This document shows, piece after piece, positions 1-6,650 of a stretch of 9,234 bases of DNA (positions are counted from its first letter, which is position 1; each line of letters begins with the position of its first letter). Source of the stretch: JACQPU01 sp039961715. Its GTDB lineage: Bacteria; Bacteroidota; Ignavibacteria; UBA10030. The notes under the pieces are model-generated. The model did no database searches and was not told the DNA's origin. It saw nothing but the letters and a program-made list of their open reading frames with translations. Location: NCBI GenBank assembly GCA_039961715.1, contig JABRVW010000122.1:1-9234 (forward strand), given 5' to 3'. The position numbers were made by a program, and so were the translations under genes.

Positions 1-109
1 TGAGGCTGGTGCCGGATTTCATCCAATATGCTTGAAATACGTGGAAAACGGAACACCCTGTAGCATTTCGGCTTCTCAGGCAGTCATACCCTTGATGTGA
101 CAACAAATT

Positions 110-115
110 GAAAGG
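110..115 (+). promoter_or_regulatory. Ribosome binding site of the first serine hydrolase
   Basis: GAAAGG ends 9 nt before the GTG at 125. An in-frame TGA at 98-100 closes the frame upstream, and no in-frame ATG occurs before codon 47, which lies beyond the signal peptide. The GTG is therefore the best start. I saw no convincing sigma-70 or Bacteroidetes-type promoter in 1-109. Confidence 0.6.
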
Positions 116-124
116 ATTCTGCCT

Positions 125-1603
125 GTGAGGACACTTCGCAGTCCCTGGTCCCGGCCGAAAACCAGCACGGCCACGAAACTCCCCCTTTACGGTATTCTTC
201 TCTCTTTAGCGACAGTTGCCGCCCCGGCACAACCAGCGCTCAGACAGCAACTCGATTCCCTCATGCACGCATTTGCCCGAAACACCTTCTTCTCCGGTGT
301 CGTGCTGGTGGCCAACAACGATTCCTTGATATACGAACGGTCGTTCGGATTCGCCGACAGAGAACGGAACATTCCGAACACGGCCTCGACCAGCTTCAAC
401 ATTGCTTCGATGGGCAAAACGTTCACGTCGGTCCTCATCATGCAGCTAGTGGAGTCGGGCCGGCTTGACCTGCATGCTCCCATCAGAACATATCTTTCCG
501 AAGACATCCCGAATGCCGATCGTATCACCATCCACCACCTCCTGACCCACACGTCCGGCCTCTCAAACTACATGATGCATCCAGACTACAACGATCGCCG
601 CCGCAAGCTCCGCTCACTGAGCGACGTGATGGAATTAGTGATCAGGATGCCGCTTGCTTTTGATACACCGGGCGAACGATTCGAGTACTCCAACTCCGCC
701 TACATCGTGTTGGGAAGAATCATCGAAAAAGTGACCGGCAAGGATTACGTCACATACGTCAACGAGAAACTCTGGAGGCCTCTCGGCATGACAGGGACGT
801 TCATAGCCCATCCCCTTGTTCTCGATCCTCCTCATCAAGCCATGCCGTACTATGTCTTCTCGGAAAGGTCCTCCGTCAGTGCGCTCTCCGACGAAAATCC
901 CGCCTTTTCGGACGGCGGTGCATTTTCCAATGCACGCGATCTGCTGAAGTTTCTCCGGGCGTTGCTTTCGGAAACACTGTTGAAGCCGCGAACCATGCAG
1001 CTGATGTTTACGCCTTATTCGAAAATGAGCGCCCAACTTTCCTATGGGTACGGATGGAGCGTCGCCGGGGAATCCCCGGGCACGCGGGTTGTGGGACATT
1101 CGGGAGGCGGACTCGGCTACAGCAACGACATGAGGATTCTTCCCGACAAGGGTACGATCGTGATCGTGCAGGCAAACCTGAGAACATCACCGCGCAGCGT
1201 GACCGAAAGCATCCTCAGGCTTCTCACAAAGGGAACATTGGATTTGCCCCGGCAATCCCCCACAAGCATGCTGTTTGGTGCAATGGAACGCAAGGGCGTT
1301 GCAGCCGTGTTGGACAGCCTTGATGCTGTCATTGCCTCCAACGGATTGACAATGCCCGACTCGCCGCGCGTGCTCGTTGATGTCGCCGATGCATTTTCTA
1401 CACTGCGCAGGTACGACGATGCTCTGCTCGTGCATCGGAAGAATGTCAGTCTGTTTCCTGCGAGCACGATGCCGTACAATGCAATGGGGGCGATGTACCT
1501 GGCAATGGGCAAGAAGAATGAGGCCGAACAATCCTTCAGAAAGGCGCTCGAAATCGACCCTCATGATGCCTATGCGCGCATGCAGTTGGGAGAATCGCGA
1601 TGA
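125..1603 (+). CDS. Exported S12-family serine hydrolase (class C beta-lactamase fold) with C-terminal TPR
   Basis: This is a 492-residue serine hydrolase of the beta-lactamase class C / penicillin-binding-protein-like family (MEROPS S12). Members hydrolyse D-amino-acid peptides, beta-lactams or esters, and the substrate cannot be told from sequence. Residues 1-35 form an export signal: a basic N-terminus, a hydrophobic stretch near 19-35 and an APA cleavage site before Q36. The catalytic domain covers about 40-370. It has the SxxK motif S95-M-G-K98 (nucleophile and general base), a family-typical HLLTHTSGL block at 138-146, the second motif Y188-S-N190, and H325-S-G-G in the KTG position. 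Residues about 411-487 carry tetratricopeptide repeat(s); the last (451-484) matches the consensus well, and the repeat may bind a partner. The usual C-terminal lipocalin-like domain is absent. The start is GTG. The gene stands alone on this strand and converges on the exporter gene. The family call is firm; the substrate is unknown. Confidence 0.93.
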   Translation: MRTLRSPWSRPKTSTATKLPLYGILLSLATVAAPAQPALRQQLDSLMHAFARNTFFSGVVLVANNDSLIYERSFGFADRERNIPNTASTSFNIASMGKTFTSVLIMQLVESGRLDLHAPIRTYLSEDIPNADRITIHHLLTHTSGLSNYMMHPDYNDRRRKLRSLSDVMELVIRMPLAFDTPGERFEYSNSAYIVLGRIIEKVTGKDYVTYVNEKLWRPLGMTGTFIAHPLVLDPPHQAMPYYVFSERSSVSALSDENPAFSDGGAFSNARDLLKFLRALLSETLLKPRTMQLMFTPYSKMSAQLSYGYGWSVAGESPGTRVVGHSGGGLGYSNDMRILPDKGTIVIVQANLRTSPRSVTESILRLLTKGTLDLPRQSPTSMLFGAMERKGVAAVLDSLDAVIASNGLTMPDSPRVLVDVADAFSTLRRYDDALLVHRKNVSLFPASTMPYNAMGAMYLAMGKKNEAEQSFRKALEIDPHDAYARMQLGESR

Positions 1604-1678
1604 TCTGAGCTCCAGGTGAAAGAGAGGGAAAGAAGAGGACCACCGAGAAGGAGCACAAGCACGAAACGGTTGGGGAGA

Positions 1679-1693
1679 CCCCTGACACAGGGG
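1679..1693. terminator. Small stem-loop between convergent genes, possible terminator
   Basis: A perfect 6-bp inverted repeat CCCCTG-ACA-CAGGGG sits in the 95-bp space between the two converging stop codons, 5 bp beyond the exporter stop. Its position suits a bidirectional transcript end. Neither side has a T-tract, so it is not a canonical intrinsic terminator. The rest of 1604-1698 is purine-rich, with no other signal seen. Confidence 0.25.
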
Positions 1694-1698
1694 GGCAA

Positions 1699-2442
1699 TC
1701 ACCCTGAGAAGGCAACAATGAGCAACTTGCCGGAGGCAATCAGGAGAACGATGCCAAGCAGTTGACGAAGTACCTTTGGGGTAAGTTTGTTCGCTCCAAG
1801 GGTGGATCCGACCGCTCCTCCCACCGCAGCCGCCAGCAAAAACGGCCAGATTGTACCAATCTCAAGGCTGTCGCGCACAAACCTTCCGCCCAATCCTGCC
1901 AGGGAATTCACGACAATAAAAAACGCCGAGATCGCAGCGGTCTGTTTCGTGGTCGCCCACCTCATCAGAATCGTAAGCGGACTCAGGAAGATCCCGCCCC
2001 CCACACCAACAATGCCGGACAGGAGTCCAATGCCTCCTCCTGCCCCCAGCGCGACGATGCGTGACGGTGAACCGGTTTGCTCTTCAGTCGGTGTACGTGT
2101 GCCCCGAATCAGGCGATCAGCCGCAAAGAGAAGAACGCCTGCAAGGAGCAGAAAATAGATTGTAGATGAGACTTTGAGGATGCCCCCAATGAACGAACAT
2201 GGAATCGAGAGGAGTACAAAAGGCCACGCTTGTTTCCACGAGAAATGCTTCGCCCTGCCGAACTGAATCGTGCCGATGCCGGCTACCAAGATGTTAAGGA
2301 TCAGAGCTGTCGTCGACAATAGCGAGGGGTCGAGCACCACGAACGACATCACTGCGAGATACCCTGACGCGCCCCCGTGCCCCACAGACGCATACAGGGC
2401 CGCCACGCCCATGATCAGGACAGCGAGGATAATTGTCTCCAT
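1699..2442 (-). CDS. TauE/SafE (TSUP) family membrane exporter
   Basis: A 247-residue integral inner-membrane protein of the TSUP family (TauE/SafE, DUF81). Members move sulfite, sulfonates, sulfoacetate or related organic anions, usually outward. About eight hydrophobic segments can be drawn (roughly 2-30, 40-62, 72-90, 93-110, 128-156, 166-187, 196-215, 226-245). The glycine-rich family signature appears twice, once per half: VGHGGASGY at 20-28 and SGIVGVGGGIF at 142-152, as expected for the internal duplication. Length is normal for the family. The ATG lies only 4 bp after the stop of the receiver-ATPase gene, with at best a poorly spaced AGGG. Translation is therefore probably coupled to that gene. 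No sulfur-metabolism gene is visible nearby, so the substrate cannot be assigned. The family call is confident. Confidence 0.92.
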   Translation of the reverse strand: METIILAVLIMGVAALYASVGHGGASGYLAVMSFVVLDPSLLSTTALILNILVAGIGTIQFGRAKHFSWKQAWPFVLLSIPCSFIGGILKVSSTIYFLLLAGVLLFAADRLIRGTRTPTEEQTGSPSRIVALGAGGGIGLLSGIVGVGGGIFLSPLTILMRWATTKQTAAISAFFIVVNSLAGLGGRFVRDSLEIGTIWPFLLAAAVGGAVGSTLGANKLTPKVLRQLLGIVLLIASGKLLIVAFSG

Positions 2443-2446
2443 GACC

Positions 2447-3328
2447 CTATGCTTGCGCGCAGGGAATCGTCACCAAAACCTTGTTCCCCTTCCCCTGATA
2501 TTCAAGGTCGAGGTACGATCTGGCGATGGCAATTCCCCTTCCATGATTGTCCAGGAGACGTTGTTCGTCGAGGGTGAGGAAAGCGTTGAAATCAAATCCC
2601 TGTCCGCAGTCCTCAATGAGGATGGTTATCTTGTCCTTGTGACGCCGGAAATGAAGGTCGATGTATTTTGCGGCGTGCTCCGGCAGGTCCAGCCGGCGTT
2701 CGATTTCCGCATACCAGGTGCCTTCTTCCATGAACTTCGTCTTTTCCTCGTACGTGATTCCCAGATTTCCATGTTCAATCCCGTTGGTGATCATTTCCAT
2801 GATCATCGCTGCGCGCTCGGGCTGAGGACAGCTGTTTGCTATCATCACCGCCAGGTGTTCCCCATCGGCCAGCGTACGAAACCTGAAGTGCCCCTCCAGA
2901 AGATGAACAAACGGTGCCTCCTCCCTTTTCAACTGCTCCAGAAGACGCTTCCGGTCTTTCCAGTCTGCTACCGCTGCGCGGACAATCGAACGGATGATGT
3001 CCTCGGTGGCCGGCTTGGGTAGATAATAGAATGCTCCCGCGTCGATCCCTTCCTTGACCTGTTCGGGACCCGTGAGCACGGTGTGCATGATGACCGGAAT
3101 ATGTTCGAGAGCCGGCTGTTCCTTGATCCATCGAAGGACCTCGATCCCGCTCAACCTGGGCATGCTCCAGTCGAGGATCACCGAGCCAATGCGGCCACCT
3201 TCCTGATTCAGCACCTCCTGGGCATCAACGCCATCCCTGGCTGTCAGAATCTCATACTCCTCCTCGAGGATCTTCTGGAGGAGGAGACGAATGTTGGGAT
3301 CGTCGTCAACTATGAGAACCGTAATCAC
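2447..3328 (-). CDS. Response regulator: receiver domain fused to RsbW/SpoIIAB-like ATPase
   Basis: A 293-residue cytoplasmic signalling protein. Residues 1-122 are a CheY-like receiver: acidic cluster D8-D9-D10, phospho-acceptor D53 in ILDWSMPRLSG, switch T83 and conserved K105 in YLPKP. After a charged helical linker (about 123-140), residues about 141-292 form a GHKL ATPase of the anti-sigma/serine-kinase type. It has an N-box MEMITNGIEHGN (177-188; E178, N182, H186, N188), a G1 box DCGQG (240-244) and a G2 box NHGRG (261-265). A charged insert of about 30 residues (191-220) separates N- and G1-boxes. There is no histidine phospho-acceptor helix, so it is not a hybrid histidine kinase. Phosphorylation at D53 probably gates an ATPase or kinase that acts on an anti-anti-sigma-like partner (inference). 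The GTG start has no visible Shine-Dalgarno sequence. An in-frame TAA seven codons upstream lies inside the heptad repeat, which fixes the GTG as the first possible start. The sensor kinase is not in the window. Confidence 0.9.
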   Translation of the reverse strand: MITVLIVDDDPNIRLLLQKILEEEYEILTARDGVDAQEVLNQEGGRIGSVILDWSMPRLSGIEVLRWIKEQPALEHIPVIMHTVLTGPEQVKEGIDAGAFYYLPKPATEDIIRSIVRAAVADWKDRKRLLEQLKREEAPFVHLLEGHFRFRTLADGEHLAVMIANSCPQPERAAMIMEMITNGIEHGNLGITYEEKTKFMEEGTWYAEIERRLDLPEHAAKYIDLHFRRHKDKITILIEDCGQGFDFNAFLTLDEQRLLDNHGRGIAIARSYLDLEYQGKGNKVLVTIPCAQA

Positions 3329-3347
3329 GGCGAGGGATAGGCTGGTA

Positions 3348-3375
3348 GTTTATGGTTTATGGTTCATGGTTCATG
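3348..3375. repeat. Four tandem 7-bp repeats (GTTYATG) at a gene junction
   Basis: Four contiguous units, GTTTATG, GTTTATG, GTTCATG and GTTCATG, fill most of the 35-bp junction between the amidohydrolase and the receiver-ATPase gene. They overlap the amidohydrolase stop codon (3364-3366). Read leftward the unit is CATRAAC, giving TGA, TGA, TAA, TAA at 7-bp steps, so stops fall in all three frames. The last unit runs into the 10-bp palindrome GTTCATGAAC (3369-3378). Confidence 0.85.
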
Positions 3376-5049
3376 AACGAACCCCCAACCGGGCCCCCGC
3401 ACCACCCTTCCCGGCGTTGCTCCGGTATGCTCGCCATTCCGCAGAACCTGCACACCATTCACAAACACATGGATCATGCCGCTTGAGTACTTGTGCGGAT
3501 CCGCATACGTGGCGTGATCCTGAATGACCGAGGGATCAAACAGCACAACGTCGGCCATTGCCCCCGGGACGAGTCTTCCGCGCTTCTTCAGCCCGAGATT
3601 GTCGGCGGGGAGCGATGTCAGACGACGGACCGCCTCTTCCAGGGGAATCACCTTCTCGTCTCTCACGTACTTCCCGAGCAAGCGCGCGAACGTGCCGTAG
3701 GCCCGGGGATGGGGGTTGCTCTTCAGAAACGCACCTTCCGGCGCGAGCGATTCGGCATCCGATCCAAAGCTCACCCACGGCAGGGCTATCTGCTTCCGGA
3801 TGTTTTCCTCGGACATGAGGAAATACACTGTTTCGACACGACTGTCATCCTGAATAACGAGATCAATGGCCGTTTCCTCAGGTGACTTGCCGCGTATTGC
3901 GGCGACCTCGGCCAGGGACCGCCCGGTTAGGTACTTCAGTGAATCAGTTTTGAATCCGACCAGCAGCACATTCTCCGCCGATCCCGCGGCCAGATAGAGA
4001 TTCTCCCATTTGTCCGTCGGCACGGACATCTCGCGCACGACCTGCTTGCGGATCGCGGGATCGCGAAGCCGGCGCACCCATTCCTTGTGGCCGCCCTCCT
4101 GCACCCAGGGAGGCATTGCCGCGTCCAATCCGGTTGCTCCCGCGGTGTAGGTATACATGTCCGCCGCGATCCTCAATCCGCCCGCCCGCGCCTCCTCCAC
4201 CATCCGGATTACATCATCCATCTTCCTCCAGTTCTGAGACCCTGCCGCCTTAAGGTGATAGATCTCAGCGGGAATGCCCGCTGAGCGTGCAATGGTCAGC
4301 ACCTCCTGTACCGCTTCGATCAGCCTGTTGCCTTCGCTCCTCATGTGCGTGATGTACATTCCGCCGTATTCCGCCGCGGTTTTCGCGAGTTCGATCAACT
4401 CATCGGTTTTCGCGTAGAATGCGGGCGCATAGATCAGAGAAGAGCCGACGCCGAGAGCGCCTTCCTCCATTGCCGCGGCCACGAGCTGTTTCATCCGGCG
4501 CAGCTCTTCGGCCGTGGGGGCGCGGTCGGCGTATCCCAGCTCATGAATGCGCACCGTCGTTGCCCCGATGAACGAGGCAACATTCGTGGAAATGCCTTTT
4601 CGTTCCAGATGCTCGAGGTATTCTCCGAGCGTCGTCCAGGAGACTTCGAACGGGATGTCACCCTGGGATTCCCGCATCTCGGCCTTCATCGCCTCGTTCA
4701 GGGGACCCATGGACCAGCCCTCCCCGAACACTTCGAGCGTCACACCCTGGCGAATGTCGCTCTGGGATCGCCCGTCATGGATCAGCGACACCGTAGCCCA
4801 GCTCAGCATGTTGATGAAACCCGGCGCCACCGCCAGGCCTCCGGCATCGATGTCCGTCTCCCCGCGCAGATCATCCACCGCTCCCACGAGTGCGATCGTG
4901 TCGCCGGCAATGGCGATGCCACCGGGCATCGCCGCCGCCCCACTGCCGTCATAGATCATCGCATTCCTGATCACAACATCGTACCCGGGCTTCCGCGAAC
5001 AGGAAGCCAGAAGTACAAGGGAAAGAAACACGACACTTGTTCTTTTCAC
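3364..5049 (-). CDS. Lipoprotein amidohydrolase, N-acyl-D-amino-acid deacylase (D-aminoacylase) family, atypical metal site
   Basis: A 561-residue amidohydrolase-superfamily protein resembling D-aminoacylases (COG3653), which remove the acyl group from N-acyl-D-amino acids. The N-terminus is a lipoprotein signal with lipobox LLASC and lipidated C17, so it is exported and membrane-anchored; known D-aminoacylases are mostly cytoplasmic. The N-terminal beta domain (about 24-78) reads VIRNAMIYDGSG. The family hallmark PGFIDxHxH is replaced by PGFINMLSW (77-84), and the usual QGVTxxVxGNCG cysteine region reads QGVTLEVFGEGW (101-112). Later ligands are kept: H235 in THMRSE, H265 in YHLKAAG and D431 in FGSDAE, followed by HPRAYGTF and the C-terminal GRLVPGAMADVVLFDP block. 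The start chosen is the GTG at 5049, with AAAGGGG 6 nt upstream. An ATG at 5067 gives six more residues but lacks a ribosome site. It sits 34 bp after the serine hydrolase gene. Family call firm; activity uncertain because of the missing residues. Confidence 0.9.
   Translation of the reverse strand: MKRTSVVFLSLVLLASCSRKPGYDVVIRNAMIYDGSGAAAMPGGIAIAGDTIALVGAVDDLRGETDIDAGGLAVAPGFINMLSWATVSLIHDGRSQSDIRQGVTLEVFGEGWSMGPLNEAMKAEMRESQGDIPFEVSWTTLGEYLEHLERKGISTNVASFIGATTVRIHELGYADRAPTAEELRRMKQLVAAAMEEGALGVGSSLIYAPAFYAKTDELIELAKTAAEYGGMYITHMRSEGNRLIEAVQEVLTIARSAGIPAEIYHLKAAGSQNWRKMDDVIRMVEEARAGGLRIAADMYTYTAGATGLDAAMPPWVQEGGHKEWVRRLRDPAIRKQVVREMSVPTDKWENLYLAAGSAENVLLVGFKTDSLKYLTGRSLAEVAAIRGKSPEETAIDLVIQDDSRVETVYFLMSEENIRKQIALPWVSFGSDAESLAPEGAFLKSNPHPRAYGTFARLLGKYVRDEKVIPLEEAVRRLTSLPADNLGLKKRGRLVPGAMADVVLFDPSVIQDHATYADPHKYSSGMIHVFVNGVQVLRNGEHTGATPGRVVRGPGWGFVHEP
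4264..4285. repeat. Perfect 9-bp inverted repeat inside the amidohydrolase gene
   Basis: CTCAGCGGG, a 4-nt loop (4273-4276), then CCCGCTGAG form a perfect GC-rich hairpin within codons for SAGIPAE. There is no T-tract, so it is not an intrinsic terminator. It could be chance in GC-rich coding DNA or a structure in the mRNA. Confidence 0.5.
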
Positions 5050-5055
5050 GAGCCA

Positions 5056-5062
5056 CCCCTTT
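5056..5062 (-). promoter_or_regulatory. Ribosome binding site deciding the amidohydrolase start
   Basis: Leftward AAAGGGG is followed after 6 nt by the GTG at 5049. This makes the GTG the better start than the ATG at 5067, which lies upstream of the site. The shorter product also begins directly with a compact lipoprotein signal (basic KR, hydrophobic core, LASC). Confidence 0.65.
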
Positions 5063-5091
5063 GTCATTTTGACATTTGACTTTTCATTTTT
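5060..5091. repeat. Degenerate 7-bp periodic repeat at a gene junction
   Basis: The T-rich stretch divides into approximate heptads: TTTGTCA, TTTTGAC, ATTTGAC, TTTTCAT, then TTTT. It covers the stop codon of the serine hydrolase gene (5084-5086), the whole spacer and the ATG at 5065-5067 in front of the amidohydrolase. The sequence differs from the 3348-3375 repeat, but period and placement are alike. Confidence 0.5.
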
Positions 5092-6538
5092 CCTTCGGGT
5101 AGATGAAGTTCTCCCCCACTTTCACCTTAACCACCTTGTTCCCCGAATCCATTTCAAAGATCACCAATTCTCCATTCCCGTTTTCTCCGGTCATGCGAAA
5201 CGTATTCGGACCCTCGGGACTGAGCTCGACCAGACGACGACGCGGATTGTCTTCCGGAGGATAGTTGTGCTCGTACATCACAAGCCTGCCGTTCATGATC
5301 AGAATCTCTGTTTCGAACCACCAGGGATCCTGATATTTTCCCGTGTAACGGGCCCACGACGGATCGGCGATGGAGACGTCAAGCGATGGCGCGGCGGCGC
5401 GACGCAACGACGGCAGCATCATGGTCAGGATCTGCCGCGCGAAGTAGGAAGCATCCGCATCGTCGGCATTGGTCAGCACGATGACAGCAATCTTTTCATC
5501 GGGGAGGAGCGAGATTTGCGACCGGTAACCGTTGACCCATCCCGAATGCCCGACCACCGTCCTCTGGTCCTGTTTCCAAACGGCAAATCCAAGCCCCCAG
5601 CCGCTTTCCCAATCCGGGCTCAGCCACTGAATCCGGTGCATTTCGCGAAGGGTCGTCCCCTTCAGGATCTGCGAACCGAACACCACGTGCCCCTCGCGAA
5701 ACTGCAGAGAAGCAAAGCGGGCCAGATCCTCCACGCTGGAGGTCATGTTCGCCGACGATGCCAACCCTTTTGCATTGAGAAACGGCATTTCCTTTCTTGA
5801 TCCGTCATCCAGCTTCCGGCTGTACCCCGTGGCGAGGAGCTTGCGGTGGACATCCTGAAAATAGACCGTGGTGGAGGCCATTCCCAGGGGATTGAGGATG
5901 TTGCTTGTGACATACTCGGAGTAGGGCGTTCCCGAGACTTCCGACACGATTTCCCCCGCGAGCGCATAGGCGAGATTGGAATACTTGAGCTTTGTTTCGG
6001 ACGGGAAGACGGTTTCCTGCTGTTCGAGTCCGCGAATAACCTCGGCGCGTGACGGAAACTTGTAGTCCGTCCAGTACGGAAACGCCGCCTCCCGCGGTAA
6101 TCCCGAGGTATGCGTCAGAAGATGCCGGATCGTCACTGGTGGCGCGTTGGGAAACCGGTTCTTGATTCTGAACCAGGGAAGATGCCGTTCGATGGGGTCA
6201 TCCAGTTGAAGCTTCCCCTGATCCCTCAACTGAAGGATGGCTGTGGCCGTGAATAGCTTTGTGATGGAAGCAATCCTGTACAGCGTTGTCTTTGTCGCCG
6301 GCACTTCATCGTCCAGATCCGCAAATCCGAATCCACCGGCATAGATCAGATCCTGGTCGTGCACGAGTGCAACCGAAAGCCCCGGAAGTCCCCGATAGAG
6401 CCTCTGCGCTTCTATCCATCGCTCCATCAGTTTCAAGTTTGTCACCACTTCGGCGTTGTCCGCAACCGAACGTCCCTGCGCTTCCGCATTCGCGCAGAGA
6501 AATACAGTGAGGACGGCCAGCACCATCAATCTCTTCAT
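5084..6538 (-). CDS. Exported S12-family serine hydrolase (class C beta-lactamase fold) with C-terminal accessory domain
   Basis: A 484-residue secreted serine hydrolase of the same broad family as the gene at 125-1603. Residues 1-20 are a signal peptide (MKRLM start, hydrophobic core, cleavage after ANAEA). The catalytic domain (about 33-375) has S91-I-T-K94 as the SxxK nucleophile/base pair, the HLLTHTSGL block at 139-147, Y186-S-N188 as the second motif, and H331-S-G-W in the KTG position. Residues about 380-484 form a beta-rich C-terminal domain that begins near YTGKYQ (398-403). This type of lipocalin-like extension is common in S12 hydrolases. Family reactions include D-aminopeptidase, DD-peptidase and esterase; the substrate is not predictable here. 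The ATG is well supported by AAAGGAG 7 nt upstream. Its stop lies 34 bp before the amidohydrolase start, so the two are probably cotranscribed. The annotation is confident at family level. Confidence 0.94.
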   Translation of the reverse strand: MKRLMVLAVLTVFLCANAEAQGRSVADNAEVVTNLKLMERWIEAQRLYRGLPGLSVALVHDQDLIYAGGFGFADLDDEVPATKTTLYRIASITKLFTATAILQLRDQGKLQLDDPIERHLPWFRIKNRFPNAPPVTIRHLLTHTSGLPREAAFPYWTDYKFPSRAEVIRGLEQQETVFPSETKLKYSNLAYALAGEIVSEVSGTPYSEYVTSNILNPLGMASTTVYFQDVHRKLLATGYSRKLDDGSRKEMPFLNAKGLASSANMTSSVEDLARFASLQFREGHVVFGSQILKGTTLREMHRIQWLSPDWESGWGLGFAVWKQDQRTVVGHSGWVNGYRSQISLLPDEKIAVIVLTNADDADASYFARQILTMMLPSLRRAAAPSLDVSIADPSWARYTGKYQDPWWFETEILIMNGRLVMYEHNYPPEDNPRRRLVELSPEGPNTFRMTGENGNGELVIFEMDSGNKVVKVKVGENFIYPKEK

Positions 6539-6545
6539 AACTCAA

Positions 6546-6552
6546 CTCCTTT
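6546..6552 (-). promoter_or_regulatory. Strong ribosome binding site of the second serine hydrolase
   Basis: Leftward AAAGGAG lies 7 nt before the ATG at 6538. It is the best Shine-Dalgarno match in the window and fixes the start. Confidence 0.7.
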
Positions 6553-6571
6553 GAAGGCGAAATCGAATGGC

Positions 6572-6600
6572 AACTTAGGTATTAAGGTGAGGAAAAGCAA
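6572..6600 (-). promoter_or_regulatory. Weak candidate promoter for the hydrolase-amidohydrolase-regulator-exporter unit
   Basis: Leftward TTGCTT, 17 nt, then TAAGTT resembles a degenerate sigma-70 pair. It would give a leader of roughly 27 nt in the 112-bp gap between the DUF5686 gene and the serine hydrolase. The match is poor at both boxes. The gap is the widest between the five complete leftward genes, which makes a promoter here plausible. No terminator is visible in it. Confidence 0.2.
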
Positions 6601-6650
6601 GGAAGGAGTTGGAAGCAGGCGACAGAAGTCAAGAGGAACTGCGCCACCGT

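Noticed and set aside
1..124. The window begins with TGA, which could be the stop of an upstream gene, and 5'-TTGAAA at 32-37 could be a -35 box.
   Set aside because: There is no upstream sequence to support a stop, and no -10 box lies at 16-18 nt from TTGAAA.
1065..1079. CCGGGG-AAT-CCCCGG inverted repeat.
   Set aside because: A short GC-rich repeat inside conserved coding sequence, with no T-tract and no positional logic.
3254..3285. CTCCTCC...GGAGGAG inverted repeat.
   Set aside because: Explained by Leu and Glu codon runs (LLLQKILEEE) in the receiver domain.
4345..5079. Long antisense open frames opposite the amidohydrolase and the other large genes.
   Set aside because: They lie opposite clearly conserved protein families, lack domains and ribosome sites, and are typical shadow frames of GC-rich genes.
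5084..6538. Calling either S12 protein a true antibiotic-resistance beta-lactamase.
   Set aside because: The motifs identify the family only; HSG replaces KTG, which fits esterase/peptidase-type members better, so resistance cannot be claimed.
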